From Gemmatimonadota bacterium (GTDB lineage Bacteria; Gemmatimonadota; Gemmatimonadetes; Gemmatimonadales; GWC2-71-9), in assembly GCA_025350665.1 (NCBI GenBank), contig JANXXJ010000020.1, forward strand, positions 1-32,170: a DNA stretch of 32,170 nt, given 5' to 3'. Below the pieces are notes generated by a model. It searched no databases. It was not told where the DNA came from and saw only the letters and a program-made list of their open reading frames with translations. This document shows positions 1 to 11,767 of this stretch, one piece after another. The position numbers were made by a program, and so were the translations under genes. Position 1 is the stretch's first letter, and each line of letters begins with the position of its first letter.

Positions 1-213
1 AAGGCCCTGGGTGCCAAACGGCGGGACATCCTGGCCCAGTTCATCATCGAGTCCGCCACGATCTCCACGGTCGGCGCCCTGTTCGGCATCGCGCTTGGTA
101 TCGGCCTGGCATATCTCGTCAAGGCCCTGACCCCCCTCCCCGCCTCAGTGGCGCCCTGGTCGATTGGTGTTGGGGTGTTCCTCGGCGTGGCGGTCGGCAT
201 GATCGCGGGCGTC
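1..213 (+). repeat. Inverted, diverged copy of the 3' region of the adjacent ABC permease gene (partner 737..949)
   Basis: Plus-strand translation KALGAKRRDILAQFIIESATISTVGALFGIALGIGLAYLVKALTPLPASVAPWSIGVGVFLGVAVGMIAGV is identical to the permease encoded on the minus strand at 949..737. By-eye alignment gives 10 nt differences in 213, all at third codon positions and all synonymous. Homology stops abruptly after GGCGTC at 213. Confidence 0.9.
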
Positions 214-679
214 ACACCGACCACCCAGACGGAACTCAGGTTGACACTGCCGGCGCTGACCGGCCCGCTACTCTCCTCGCGCCAGGCCACTTCGGCGATG
301 CCAGGAACCTTGCGGAGCATCTGGGCTTCGACGGGACTGATGTGAGGACGGCGGTCCCAGGGACGTTCGGTCCCGTCGTCCACATTGATTCCGCCCCCGA
401 AGTGCCGGACCAGCGTGAAGGTGGTCGGGCCGGCTCTCTCGATCATGCCACTGACGGCCCGGTTGATTCCGGTGATGGTGGAGGCCATGGCGATCACCAC
501 CATCACGCCGATCGCGACGCCCAGGATGGTCAGGGCGGCGCGTGCCTTGCTGACCCGGATCGACTCGATGGCGATGCCGACACCCTCGGCGATCCGGGAC
601 GGATCGAACAGGGTGACCCGGGCGAGACCCCGGGGGCGGGGCATGGGGGGGACGCCCCAACGCGGAGCCGTGCTGTCGG

Positions 680-683
<4 letters not shown>
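214..683 (-). CDS. ABC transporter permease, MacB-like N-terminal part; interrupted at ~213 by inverted sequence (not in the ORF track because the frame stays open to the window edge)
   Basis: Minus-strand frame from ATG at 683: MTDSTAPRWGVPPMPRPRGLARVTLFDPSRIAEGVGIAIESIRVSKARAALTILGVAIGVMVV.AMASTITGINRAVSGMIERAGPTTFTLVRHFGGGINVDD...SVNLSSVWVVGVTP, typical of the MacB periplasmic core N-terminus. ATGA overlap with the upstream permease stop. Confidence 0.8.
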
Positions 684-1921
<1,238 letters not shown>

Positions 1922-1923
1922 GG

Positions 1924-2628
1924 TCAGGCCGCCTGAATCCGTTCCTGCCGGGCGTCGCTCGCCACTAGGCCGTCCTTCAAAGTGACGACCCGGGCCGCGT
2001 GGGCCGCGATGTCGGCCTCGTGGGTGACCACCACAATGGTCTGTCCCTGAGCCTGGAGCCGGTCGAACACCCGCATGACGTCGGCGCTGGTGGCGCTGTC
2101 GAGGTTGCCGGTCGGCTCGTCGGCAAGCAGGATCGACGGTTCGTTGACGAGCGCGCGAGCGATGGCCACCCGCTGGCGCTGGCCGCCGGAGAGTTCGTTC
2201 GGCTTGTGATCCATCCGGTTGCCCAGCCCGACCCGCTCAAGGGCCGCGCGAGCACGATCGCGCCGGGCCCGGGAACTCACGCCGGCGTAGACCAGCGGCA
2301 GTTCCACGTTCTGGAGCGCGCTGGCCCGGGGCAGGAGGTTGAACGTCTGGAACACGAACCCGATCTCGCGGTTCCGGACCCGGGCCAGGGCGTCATCGGG
2401 CATCCGGGATACTTCCTGCCCGTTCAGCCAGTACTCGCCGCTGGTCGGGGTGTCGAGGCATCCGAGCATGTTCATCATCGTCGACTTGCCCGATCCCGAC
2501 GGTCCCATGATCGCCACGTACTCGTTCCGGGCGATCTCCAGGGACACGCCCTTGAGGGCCTGGACCCGATCCTCGCCCATCTGGTATTCGCGGGTGAGGT
2601 CGACGATCTGGATGACGAGGTCGCTCAC
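1924..2628 (-). CDS. ABC transporter ATP-binding protein (MacB/LolD type)
   Basis: Walker [10 protein letters not shown], signature [15 protein letters not shown], Walker [13 protein letters not shown]. Confidence 0.97.
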   Translation of the reverse strand: MSDLVIQIVDLTREYQMGEDRVQALKGVSLEIARNEYVAIMGPSGSGKSTMMNMLGCLDTPTSGEYWLNGQEVSRMPDDALARVRNREIGFVFQTFNLLPRASALQNVELPLVYAGVSSRARRDRARAALERVGLGNRMDHKPNELSGGQRQRVAIARALVNEPSILLADEPTGNLDSATSADVMRVFDRLQAQGQTIVVVTHEADIAAHAARVVTLKDGLVASDARQERIQAA

Positions 2629-3890
2629 GGCTTCTTGCCACCCTTCTCGTCCTTGGCCGACTTGACCCGCGTCGAGTCCTTCATGTCGCGGACGGCCTGG
2701 TACGGTCCGGCTACGATCGAATCGCCGGTCTTGACGCCGTCGATCACCTCGAAGAATTCGTCGCCGGCGATGCCGACCTTGACCGGGCGGAAGGTCGCGA
2801 CGCCGTTCCGGATCACGAAGACACCCTCGCGGTCCTTCTGTTTGCCGGTCGCCTTGGCCGTCTGATTCTTGAGTTCGTTTGGCAGGTCCTCGTGCTGACG
2901 GACCGTGAGGGCGATGATCGGAATCGCCACGGACCTGGTCCGGGTGTCGGTCACGATACGGGCGGTGGCCGAGAGGTCGGGGCGGACGCCGGCCGGGGGA
3001 TTGTCGAGGGTGACCTCGACGTCGAAGTCGACCGCGCGGTCGGAGGAACTTCCGCTGGACTGCGACGCGGTGGTCGCAGCCGCGTTGGAGATCTTGGTGA
3101 CGCGCCCGGCGAAGGAACTGTCGTTGAAGGCGTCGATGGTGACCTGGACCGAGTCGCCGAGATGGACCCGGACCACGTCGGTTTCATCGACCTTCACCTT
3201 GGCCAGGATCGTGCCCAGGTCGGCGATGGTCATGAGACGGCCGGTCTCGCGGGAGAACGTGCCGGGGACCGCCACCTCGCCGACCTCGACCGGGAGGCGA
3301 ACCACCCGGCCGTTGATCGGGGACATGATCCGGGTCTTGGAGAGCTGGTCCCGGGATTCCGACAGCGAGCCCCGGGCCTGCTCGACATTGGCCGCGGCCG
3401 CGTTGGTCGACGCGACGGCCACGTCGTACTGCTGCTGGGCCTGCTCCACCTGCTCCTGGGCCACGAGGGCGGCGTTGATCTTCCGCATCTCGTTCCAGCG
3501 GTCGAGTTGGCGCTTGAGCTGATCGCGGTTGGTCTGCGCCTGGATCATCTGGGCCTGGCTCGATGCCAGCAAGCCCTCGAGCCGCTTGACCGCCGACTGG
3601 TACTGGGCCGGGTCGATCTGGACGAGGAACTGGCCCTTCTTGACCAGGTCGCCCTCCTTGACGCCGAGCTGAACGATCCGGCCGGTGATGTCGGCCGAGA
3701 TGTCGACTTGAGCGTCAGCCTCGATCTTCCCGCTGGCCGTGACCGCCGCGACGAGATCGCGCTGGCTGACGGTTTCGATCTTGACGTCGACGGGCTTGCC
3801 GCCCTTGTTGGCCGCGGTGAGCGAGAAGATCGCGACACCGACGCCGACCAGGATGACAACCGCGAGACTCCACTTGGTTTTCTTGGACAT
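2625..3890 (-). CDS. Efflux periplasmic adaptor subunit (MacA/HlyD family)
   Basis: N-terminal [43 protein letters not shown] biotinyl-lipoyl-like motif, coiled coil; 4-nt overlap with the ATPase gene. Confidence 0.95.
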   Translation of the reverse strand: MSKKTKWSLAVVILVGVGVAIFSLTAANKGGKPVDVKIETVSQRDLVAAVTASGKIEADAQVDISADITGRIVQLGVKEGDLVKKGQFLVQIDPAQYQSAVKRLEGLLASSQAQMIQAQTNRDQLKRQLDRWNEMRKINAALVAQEQVEQAQQQYDVAVASTNAAAANVEQARGSLSESRDQLSKTRIMSPINGRVVRLPVEVGEVAVPGTFSRETGRLMTIADLGTILAKVKVDETDVVRVHLGDSVQVTIDAFNDSSFAGRVTKISNAAATTASQSSGSSSDRAVDFDVEVTLDNPPAGVRPDLSATARIVTDTRTRSVAIPIIALTVRQHEDLPNELKNQTAKATGKQKDREGVFVIRNGVATFRPVKVGIAGDEFFEVIDGVKTGDSIVAGPYQAVRDMKDSTRVKSAKDEKGGKKP

Positions 3891-3907
3891 GGCTCTGATC
3901 CCCGCGG

Positions 3908-5443
3908 CTAGCGGAGTGGGCGGCCCACGGCGAGTTCGAGCGCCGCGATAGCCTTGTGATAGTCGTATACCGAGTTCACGTAATCGCCTTCGGCCCGCTG
4001 GACGTTGTTCTGGGCGTCGGCGACTTCGAGGGCGCTGCCACTGCCAAGCCGATACCGGTCCTGCGCCAACCGAAGCTGGTCCCGGGCGGCCTCACGGTTG
4101 GCCGCCTGGACGCTGATGGCCTTGAACGAGGTCTGGACCGCGAGGTGGCGGGACTGGACGTCGGTCCGGGTCTGCAGCTGCCGGGCTCTGACCGCCTCGC
4201 GGGCGTCATCCCGCTGGGCCTGGGCCTGGGCCACCGACAAGCTCCGCTGGAACCCGTCGAAGATCGGCAACGAGATCTGGACCGAGGCCCGAAACGGCTG
4301 CGAGGTAAAGTGGAACGGGAACACGCTGTTTCGGGACAGGATTCCGTTCGACACGCCGGGGAGCAGCGATTCGCCGGTGGCGTCGAGACCGGAGAAGCCC
4401 TTGCAGTCGGCGATCGTGCCGTTGCCGTTCTGGCCGCCAATGCCGCCGCCCGGCAGACTCCGGATCAGGCCGTTCTGGAATTCGCAGTTGGCCAGGTTGC
4501 CCTTGGCGCTGCCGAGGGCCGACCCCAGCAGGACGCCCTCATTGGTGAACTGCTGGGTGAAGCCGTTCCAGCCGGCCGAGAAGTTGAGCGACGGGAGGTA
4601 TCGGGATTTTTGCGCCGAGACCGCGTAGCCCGCGGAGGACTCCCGGGCCCGAGCCGCTCGGACGGTGGGGTTCTGCTCGGTGGCAACGGTCATGAGCTGT
4701 TCGAGCACCCAGGTCGGTTCGGCCACGGCGAATGAATCGCTCAGGGCCACGGCAGCGATCGCGACCGGGGCGTTGATGCCCATCCGACGGAACAACTCGA
4801 GCCGGGCATCGTTCTCGCTCTGCTCGGCTCGAAGCAACTGGACGTCGGCCTGACCTTTTAGCACCTGGGCCTGCTTGACGTCGAGGATCGTGGCCTGGCC
4901 GACCTGGTAGCGAGCCTGCGCCAGATTGAGGAACTCGGCGTTCCGCACCACCTGCTGGCGGGCGACGTCGGCCTGGGCGATGGACTGGAGGGTGGCGAGG
5001 TACTGGAACGTCACGTCGTAGCGGAGCGACACCGAGGCGAAGTTAATGTCCTCGTTGATCGCGTTCTGGTTGGCCTTCTGTTGGCCCGGCGCCGAGAGCG
5101 TCGACCCAGACAAGTTCCAGTCCAGGTTGATCCCGTAGCCCGAGGAAATCGCCGGCGACGACTGATTGAAGAATGAGCCGCCGAAGGTGGCTGAACCGGA
5201 GCCGGTGTAGGACAGACTCCCTCCGGTGGTGAGGCTGGGCAGGAACGCCGCAGCGTAGGCGTTCCGAACACCCCAGCGGGCCACGCCGGCGTCGTTCAGG
5301 GTCTGGCGGTAGGCCGGGCTGTTGCGCAGGGCCTGCTCGAGCGCTTGGCTGAGCGACAGTGTGGCGGTCGGAGTCGGCCGCTGGGCCGCCACGAACGGTG
5401 TTGTGCCAGCCAGGATAACGGCGGCAAGGGCCCACGGCCTCAT
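3908..5443 (-). CDS. TolC family outer membrane efflux protein
   Basis: Signal peptide MRPWALAAVILAGTTPFVAAQ; LSLSQALEQALRNSPAYRQ; repeat features LRLAQDRYRLGSGSALEVADAQNNVQRAEGDYVNSVYDY. Start placed at 5443 (AAGGA upstream) rather than the ORF-track 5731. Confidence 0.92.
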   Translation of the reverse strand: MRPWALAAVILAGTTPFVAAQRPTPTATLSLSQALEQALRNSPAYRQTLNDAGVARWGVRNAYAAAFLPSLTTGGSLSYTGSGSATFGGSFFNQSSPAISSGYGINLDWNLSGSTLSAPGQQKANQNAINEDINFASVSLRYDVTFQYLATLQSIAQADVARQQVVRNAEFLNLAQARYQVGQATILDVKQAQVLKGQADVQLLRAEQSENDARLELFRRMGINAPVAIAAVALSDSFAVAEPTWVLEQLMTVATEQNPTVRAARARESSAGYAVSAQKSRYLPSLNFSAGWNGFTQQFTNEGVLLGSALGSAKGNLANCEFQNGLIRSLPGGGIGGQNGNGTIADCKGFSGLDATGESLLPGVSNGILSRNSVFPFHFTSQPFRASVQISLPIFDGFQRSLSVAQAQAQRDDAREAVRARQLQTRTDVQSRHLAVQTSFKAISVQAANREAARDQLRLAQDRYRLGSGSALEVADAQNNVQRAEGDYVNSVYDYHKAIAALELAVGRPLR

Positions 5444-5731
5444 CGGGTCTGATCCTTTCATCGTAATGCTTCTGGAACGATCGCCCGTACGGGGGCGGTG
5501 AAACGTTGGTTTCAAGTTGCGACAAAGCGTCGCCAAGCGATTCGATCGCAAACAGTTGTGCGCCATGGTGCTCCTCCGGTTATGAGGGACACCAATGGAG
5601 GCTTCGTGCCGCCCGGGGGCGAAATGTAACCCATTGCCCCGGCGTTGCTTATGGGCTGGGTTCGTCGCCATGATTCGGGGGTCGTGGTCGTTTCCGGGAC
5701 GAAACGTCCCACGGGCGAACAGTGCGATCAT

Positions 5732-6370
5732 TCAGACCGGGAAAAAGCGGCGGACTTCCTTGGTAGCGTGCTCGGCGATCCGATCATAGATCCGGGCGCC
5801 CAACTCCGGGTCGCGGGGCGTGCCGGGCGGAATCTCGGCGACGTCGACGAGGGAGGGTGCCAACCACATGAGGATCGCGGTGTCGGGGGGCGCTCCTCCG
5901 GTGAGGTCATTCATGGGAGCCGCGTAGATGTCGAGCAGACTGACGCGGCCTTCGGATCGGATGGTACTCAGAGCTTCGAGGTGGGCTTCGGCTCCGTGGG
6001 CGGTGAGGATCAGGACGTCGGTCACCTTTGCCTCGTTCTCCCAGCCGGCAATAAGTTCGTTCATCAGACGATGCAGGGTTTTCCGGGTCAGGGCGGCGCT
6101 GCCGGGTGTTTCGGGATCGTGCCGGGAGTGGACGCCGAAGGGGATCGCGGGCGTACGGGCGACGCCGAACAGGGCGGACAGGTCATCCGCCAGCCGTTCG
6201 ACGATCAGGGTGTCGGTCCCGAGCGGGAGATGGCCGCCGCGGGCCACCATAGTGCCGACCGGCACGAGGAGTCGTGGCGTGGAGCTGAGAATCTGACGGG
6301 CCTCGACGGGCGTGAGGTGATCGAGGCGGAGCGGTCCGCGGGAGGGGTGCGGCACTGGCTCGTTCGGCAT
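5732..6370 (-). CDS. Creatininase family protein (possibly with altered metal site)
   Basis: VPVGTMVARGGHLPLGTDTLIVERLADDLS resembles the family VPVGSTEQHGPHLPLGTD motif; also ILTAHGAEAHLEAL. Confidence 0.8.
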   Translation of the reverse strand: MPNEPVPHPSRGPLRLDHLTPVEARQILSSTPRLLVPVGTMVARGGHLPLGTDTLIVERLADDLSALFGVARTPAIPFGVHSRHDPETPGSAALTRKTLHRLMNELIAGWENEAKVTDVLILTAHGAEAHLEALSTIRSEGRVSLLDIYAAPMNDLTGGAPPDTAILMWLAPSLVDVAEIPPGTPRDPELGARIYDRIAEHATKEVRRFFPV

Positions 6371-9300
6371 GGCTGGCTGCTGCTCCTGGTGGCGGGCGAG
6401 TCGCTCCTGGCGGAGTGGATCCGGCTCCCTCGGGCGGCGATCGCGGTCGGGGCCGTGCTCTGCTGGGGGCTGGGCGCGTTGCCGTTGGTGCGGCGCGGCG
6501 GTGCCGGTACCCTACTCGCGGGAATCCTCCTTGCCAAGGCGTTGCTGCTGGGCTGGTCGCACGTCCGGATCGACCGGATCGAACGCGACTGGCCCGGGGT
6601 GCGCGAGCAGCTGGTGACCGATGCCGCAGACCAATGGCTACGGGATCTCCGCTCATCCCGGGCGCTGGTCGAGCGGGTGGCGACCAGCGCCGTCGGGCTC
6701 GACCGGCAGGGGCGCGAGATTGTCTTCGACCGGCTGGGCCGTCAGGTGGCGCGGGAGGGCCTCGAAGTCGGCGTGGCTGTACTCGACGCCGACGGGACGC
6801 CGTACGCCTGGGCGGGCCGGCACCGGCTGGCGCCGGACGCCGCCGGTGACTCGATCGACTTCAGGGCTTCGCCGTACTACGCCGTGCTCGAGGCCCGACG
6901 GCACCTGGGACAGGGCCGGACGGCCATCGCGACGCTGCTGCTGGCCGCCGACTCGACGGTGCCGGACCAGGCGCGGAGCCTGGCCCGGCGATTCGAACGG
7001 CGGACCGGGGTGGCGGTCGACGTGTTGCCGCGAGGTGTTGCGCCGGACAGCTCCGACGTTTTCGATTATCTCGAGCCGTCGGCCGACGGCTCGTCGCGGC
7101 TGTTGTTCAGCGTCCGGCTGGAGCCGCCGACCCAGAGTGCGGCTCACGAGCGGGCCTACCGGGCGGCTGTGCTGCGACTCGTTGTCCTTGGCGTGGCGGC
7201 GCTGGTGTTGACGCTGGGTCTCGCGCCCGCCGGCGGGCTCCGGTTCGTGATCGCGGCGGTTCCGGTGTGGGTCTCGGTGCGGGCGCCGTTAGGCGACGCC
7301 TTGTCCCTTCCGGCCCTGTTTTCGCCGCGGACGTTCAACCATCCGCTGCTGGGTCCGGTGTCGGAAACGGCGGGGCCTCTGATGCTGGCCGCCGCGTTTC
7401 TGGTGATGGTGGCGGCGGCGGCGCTGCGGCGGCGACGGGGGGCCGGCCGTTGGGGCATTCCCTTCGCGCTGGTCCTCCTCTTCGCCGCGCCGTACCTGGT
7501 GAGCCAGCTGGGCCGGGGCATTCAGGTGCCGCCCGGGGGCGCCCCGGCGGGGCTCTGGTTCACCTGGCAGGCGACCGTCTTCCTGGTCGCGGCCTCGATC
7601 GTTCTGGTGGCGGCCGCGCTGGTGCCGAACAGTTCGAACCGGATCTGGCCCGCGGCGGCGGGAGCCACCGGCGCCGTCGGCGTCGCGGTGGTCGGCCTGG
7701 TGGTGTGGAATGCCCGGTCCGGCTGGCCGGACTGGTATCCATTTCTCTGGGCGGCAGCGATCGGACTGGTGATCTGGCCGGGGCGGCGGGCCGCCCGGCT
7801 GGCCGGGATCGGGGTTGCCGTCGGCGCCGCGGCGGCACTGATGGTCTGGGGGGCGGAGGTCGAGGGCCGGATCACCGCCGCCCGGGCCGACTTGAGCTCG
7901 TTAGGCATTCGGGCCGATCCGATCGCGATCCCGCTGCTCGAAGCCTTCGCCGAGCGGGTCGGGGCGGGCGCGCCGCCCCGAAGCGCCTCGGAGCTCTTTG
8001 CCGTCTGGCGTTCCTCACCGCTCTCGCGCCAGGCGTTTCCAGCCGCCCTCGGGCTGTGGTCGGCGGAAGGCGACAGCCGGGCCCAGTTGCGACTCGATGA
8101 AGTGGATCTGCCGGATTCGCTGGTCGCACGGGCCGTGCGTGAACTCCGGCCGGACCTCGCGCGAGCCATCCTGCCGTTCCAGCGGAACCCGGCCGTTCAC
8201 TACCTCGCTCTGATCCGGGTCGATGCCTCGACAGTGCTGTCCGTCGGCCTCGGACCGAGGACCAGTCTGGTGCGGCAAGCCCGGCTCGGCCGCTTGCTCG
8301 ATCCTGAGCCCTCCATTGCGCCGTTGTATCTCCTGACGCTCGCCCCGACCGGGTCGCTCGACCAGCCGGATCCGGATGTCCCGCTCTGGTCCCGGGAGGG
8401 GTGGACGGCGCGGGGACGCCGAACGGTGGCGATGGGCGACGGCGCCCGGGACGTGAATGGTGTCGTCGACCTGGGGTTGCCCCAGAGTCTGCTGGTGCGC
8501 GGCAGCCTTCTGGTGGTCCTCGACCTGCTGCTTCTCTTTACGCTGGCCGGGCTGGCCAGTTGGCTCGCGACCGCCCGGGTCGAGCGGCCGTTGTGGTGGC
8601 CGGAATGGCGGGCCTTCCGGACCAGGATCACGATGGCGCTCGGCGGCTTCTTCCTGGTTCCGGCGGCCGCATTCGCGCTGATCAACATCGTGGAACTCGC
8701 CAACGAAGGCCGGAGCCGGCGCGATCTGATGATTGCCCAGACACTGCGCGACGCGTCGCCGGGCGCCACGCTACCCGTCGGCAGCGGGTTCGAGCTCGAC
8801 CGGGCTCTCGAGACGCTGAGCGAGCGGGTCGACGCCAATCTGGTGCTGTTCAAGGATGGCCGACTGATCGGCTCGAATGGCGGCGGCGTGTTCGAGGATT
8901 TCGGTGTCGTCGACCCACTGGTTGACCCCGCCGTGTTTCATCAGGTTGAGCTCGAGGGCGAGCCGACCGCGATGACCGATGGTCCGAGTTCGAGTCTGCC
9001 GGCCCGGCTCGGAGTGCGGTCGGTCCGGCTCCCGACCGGGGACGGGGCCATGCTCGGCTCGCCCCAGGCCGTGAGTGATCCCGGGATCGGAGCTCAGCAG
9101 CGGGATCTGGCCTACGGGCTCGCGTTGGCCGTGGTGATGGGCCTGGTGGCTGCGGTCGTGGCGGCGCGGGTGTCGGCCCGGGCGCTCTCCCGGCCGGCCG
9201 CAGATCTCCGCGACGCGGCTCTGGCCTTCGGCCGAGGGGAACCGCTCCCGTCGCAGGCCGGGGCCGCGCCCACGGAGTTTGAGCCGGTGTTCCAGGCACT

Positions 9301-10000
9301 CGAAAAAATGGCGGCGGACGTCCAGGCCACGCGGGCCGCCGAGGAGCGGGCGGCGCGGGTGTTGGCATGGGGCGAGATGGCGAACCAGATCGCCCACGAG
9401 ATCAAGAACCCGCTGACACCGATGCGACTCGGCGTCCAGCATCTGCTTCGGGTCTACCGCGATGGCCGACCGATTGGTGCGACGCTGGAGGAAACGTCCA
9501 AGCGGATCCTGGGGGAGATCGATCGCCTCGACACGATCGCGCGGGCATTCAGCCGGTTCGCGGCGCCGGCCGAGGGGCGGCCCGCGCCCGAGCCGACGCC
9601 GCTGGCCGAGGTTTGCCGGGAGGTCGTCGCCCTCTACGGAATCGCCCCGGGTGCGGCGCCGGTACGGCTGGAGGTGCTTCGCGATCCGGTGGTGCTGGCG
9701 CAGCGGGACGAGGTCAAAGAGGCCCTGATCAATCTGCTCGAGAATGCCCGGAACGCGGAGGCGAAGGGCATTACGGTGCGGGTCGACGGTCCGCGGCTCT
9801 CGGTGCAGGACGACGGCGTCGGCATTCCGGCGGACCGGCTGCCCCGGATCTTCGAGCCGAGGTTCTCGACCACGACGAGCGGGTCCGGGCTTGGGCTCGC
9901 GATCGTGAAGCGTCTGGTCGAGGGCTGGGGTGCGGGGATCGAGGTGGTCAGCGAACCGAAAATCGGAACGACCGTGACGATCGGGTTCCGCGAGCCTTGA
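6347..10000 (+). CDS. Very large multi-TM sensor histidine kinase, NtrY-like C-terminus (start uncertain; GTG 6347 or later)
   Basis: C-terminus: HisKA MANQIAHEIKNPLTPMRLGVQHLLR, N-box ALINLLENARNAEA, G-boxes DDGVGIP and GSGLGLAIVKRLVEGWG. N-terminal ~900 aa contain many hydrophobic segments. ORF-track extension to 5645 is antisense to the creatininase gene. Confidence 0.9.
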   Translation: MRHWLVRHGWLLLLVAGESLLAEWIRLPRAAIAVGAVLCWGLGALPLVRRGGAGTLLAGILLAKALLLGWSHVRIDRIERDWPGVREQLVTDAADQWLRDLRSSRALVERVATSAVGLDRQGREIVFDRLGRQVAREGLEVGVAVLDADGTPYAWAGRHRLAPDAAGDSIDFRASPYYAVLEARRHLGQGRTAIATLLLAADSTVPDQARSLARRFERRTGVAVDVLPRGVAPDSSDVFDYLEPSADGSSRLLFSVRLEPPTQSAAHERAYRAAVLRLVVLGVAALVLTLGLAPAGGLRFVIAAVPVWVSVRAPLGDALSLPALFSPRTFNHPLLGPVSETAGPLMLAAAFLVMVAAAALRRRRGAGRWGIPFALVLLFAAPYLVSQLGRGIQVPPGGAPAGLWFTWQATVFLVAASIVLVAAALVPNSSNRIWPAAAGATGAVGVAVVGLVVWNARSGWPDWYPFLWAAAIGLVIWPGRRAARLAGIGVAVGAAAALMVWGAEVEGRITAARADLSSLGIRADPIAIPLLEAFAERVGAGAPPRSASELFAVWRSSPLSRQAFPAALGLWSAEGDSRAQLRLDEVDLPDSLVARAVRELRPDLARAILPFQRNPAVHYLALIRVDASTVLSVGLGPRTSLVRQARLGRLLDPEPSIAPLYLLTLAPTGSLDQPDPDVPLWSREGWTARGRRTVAMGDGARDVNGVVDLGLPQSLLVRGSLLVVLDLLLLFTLAGLASWLATARVERPLWWPEWRAFRTRITMALGGFFLVPAAAFALINIVELANEGRSRRDLMIAQTLRDASPGATLPVGSGFELDRALETLSERVDANLVLFKDGRLIGSNGGGVFEDFGVVDPLVDPAVFHQVELEGEPTAMTDGPSSSLPARLGVRSVRLPTGDGAMLGSPQAVSDPGIGAQQRDLAYGLALAVVMGLVAAVVAARVSARALSRPAADLRDAALAFGRGEPLPSQAGAAPTEFEPVFQALEKMAADVQATRAAEERAARVLAWGEMANQIAHEIKNPLTPMRLGVQHLLRVYRDGRPIGATLEETSKRILGEIDRLDTIARAFSRFAAPAEGRPAPEPTPLAEVCREVVALYGIAPGAAPVRLEVLRDPVVLAQRDEVKEALINLLENARNAEAKGITVRVDGPRLSVQDDGVGIPADRLPRIFEPRFSTTTSGSGLGLAIVKRLVEGWGAGIEVVSEPKIGTTVTIGFREP

Positions 10001-10003
10001 ACG

Positions 10004-11767
10004 TCAGGCGGCGGGGACCCGCGGAAGCCAGCGGGCCAGTACGACCGCCAGGTCTTCTTTCTGGACCGGTTTGCTGATGTAGTCGTTCATGCCGACCGCG
10101 AAGCAGCGATCGCGGTCGGTGGCGAGCGCGGCCGCGGTCATCGCCACGATCGGAATGGCTGCGAAGGCTGCTCCGCTGGCCCGGATGGTCCGCGTCGCAT
10201 CATATCCGTCCATCTCCGGCATCTGACAGTCCATCAGCACCAGGTCGAATCGCTCGGCCGCGAGCCGCTCAAGAGCCTCGCGACCGTGTTCGGCCAGGAT
10301 CACCTCGCATCCGAGTCCTTCCAGCATCCACCGCGCGATGCGCTGATTGGCGGGGTAGTCCTCAGCCAGCAGGACCCGGCCGTGGAGGCGGATCGAACCG
10401 GCCGGAGCCGGAATGACGGGGGACTCCGCCGTCGCGGCGGTGCGGAAGGGGATCAGCACGGTGAAAGTGCTTCCGGCGCCGGGGGCGCTGGTGGCGGTGA
10501 TCGAGCCGCCCATGAGTTCGGTGAGCTGGCGACAAATCGTGAGGCCCAGCCCGGTGCCACCATATTTTCGGGTGGTCGAGGTGTCGGCCTGGGTGAACTT
10601 CTCGAAGATGCTGGCCACCTTCTCGGGCGGGATGCCGATGCCGGAGTCGCGGATCGTGAAGATGATTGGCTGAATGTCGGGTGGCCCGCTTTCGCCAGTC
10701 ACGTGCACGATCACGAAGCCCTGGGGGGTGAATTTGATCGCGTTGTCGATCAGGTTGGTGAGAACCTGGCGGAGGCGGCTCGGGTCGCCCACGACCTGAC
10801 TCGGAATCCCGTCGCCGAACCCGGTGCGGAGCTTGATGCCCTTGGCCTCCGCCTTGGCCGCGAGCAGGGCCGTCACGGCGTTGACCGTCTCCCGGGGATC
10901 GAACGGAATGGCCTCGACCCGGAGTTTACCGGCCTCGAGTTTCGAGAAGTCGAGGATGTCATTGATGATCTTCAGGAGGTCGCGACCCGAACTGCCGATG
11001 GTTTCGGCCAGGCCCCGTTGCTCAGGGCCGAGGTCGGAGTCCATCAACATGGCGACGGTGCCGAGGACTGCATTCATCGGGGTCCGGATCTCGTGGCTCA
11101 TGTTGGCCAGGAACTCCGATTTGGCCTGGGCGGCCAGGAAGGCCGCGTCCCGGGCTTGCCGGAGCTCCATGGTCCGCTGCTCGATCGCCGCCTCGAGTCC
11201 CTTGTTGATGCTCTTCAACTCGGCCCGGAGTTCCTCGGACCGGAGGTTGGTGGCGCAGCTGGTCATCACGATGGAGATCAGCTTCTGGCACCCGTCCGGG
11301 ATGAACGGCGACCGCTCGGCGAGGGTGCCCAGGAACATGCCGAGCGGGCCGTTCCGGGTCGCCAGGGCGTGGAGCATCGCGCCGCCGGCGTGCGTGGCAC
11401 CGGGGACAACGACCGGGTGAGTGTTCTGCAGCGCCCAGGCGAAGACGCCATCGCGGATCTGGGCTTCGACTTCCAGTTTGAACTCATCCTGACGCTCGAC
11501 CGGATGGCACCACGCCATCGGGAAATCGGCCGCCGCGGGGTCGAGGAGGAAGAAGGCTCCGCCGGTGATCGGGGAGATCCGGAAGAGGGCCGCTCCGGCC
11601 TGGGCGAGGAGGTCGGTGGCGGTGGCGACTTCCTGGGCTCCGGGCTGGGCAATGCCAACGGACGCGACGTGGTCCAGTGCGTCGAGCAGCCAGCGATTCA
11701 TCGACCGAGCCGCCTGCGCGGCCTGATCGAGGTTCGCGCGTTCGAGGTCCCCGGCGGCCGCGGTCAC
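10004..11767 (-). CDS. Hybrid sensor histidine kinase with C-terminal receiver domain
   Basis: GAF-like N-terminus, coiled coil, His[20 protein letters not shown], HATPase [21 protein letters not shown], receiver [18 protein letters not shown]...[26 protein letters not shown] start. Confidence 0.95.
   Translation of the reverse strand: MTAAAGDLERANLDQAAQAARSMNRWLLDALDHVASVGIAQPGAQEVATATDLLAQAGAALFRISPITGGAFFLLDPAAADFPMAWCHPVERQDEFKLEVEAQIRDGVFAWALQNTHPVVVPGATHAGGAMLHALATRNGPLGMFLGTLAERSPFIPDGCQKLISIVMTSCATNLRSEELRAELKSINKGLEAAIEQRTMELRQARDAAFLAAQAKSEFLANMSHEIRTPMNAVLGTVAMLMDSDLGPEQRGLAETIGSSGRDLLKIINDILDFSKLEAGKLRVEAIPFDPRETVNAVTALLAAKAEAKGIKLRTGFGDGIPSQVVGDPSRLRQVLTNLIDNAIKFTPQGFVIVHVTGESGPPDIQPIIFTIRDSGIGIPPEKVASIFEKFTQADTSTTRKYGGTGLGLTICRQLTELMGGSITATSAPGAGSTFTVLIPFRTAATAESPVIPAPAGSIRLHGRVLLAEDYPANQRIARWMLEGLGCEVILAEHGREALERLAAERFDLVLMDCQMPEMDGYDATRTIRASGAAFAAIPIVAMTAAALATDRDRCFAVGMNDYISKPVQKEDLAVVLARWLPRVPAA

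Noticed and set aside
5444-5731. N-terminal extension of the TolC-like ORF
   Set aside because: A clear signal peptide and SD support the start at 5443; upstream translation looks non-coding.
5645-6346. N-terminal extension of the large kinase ORF
   Set aside because: Fully antisense to the creatininase gene; recognisable membrane protein begins only near 6347.
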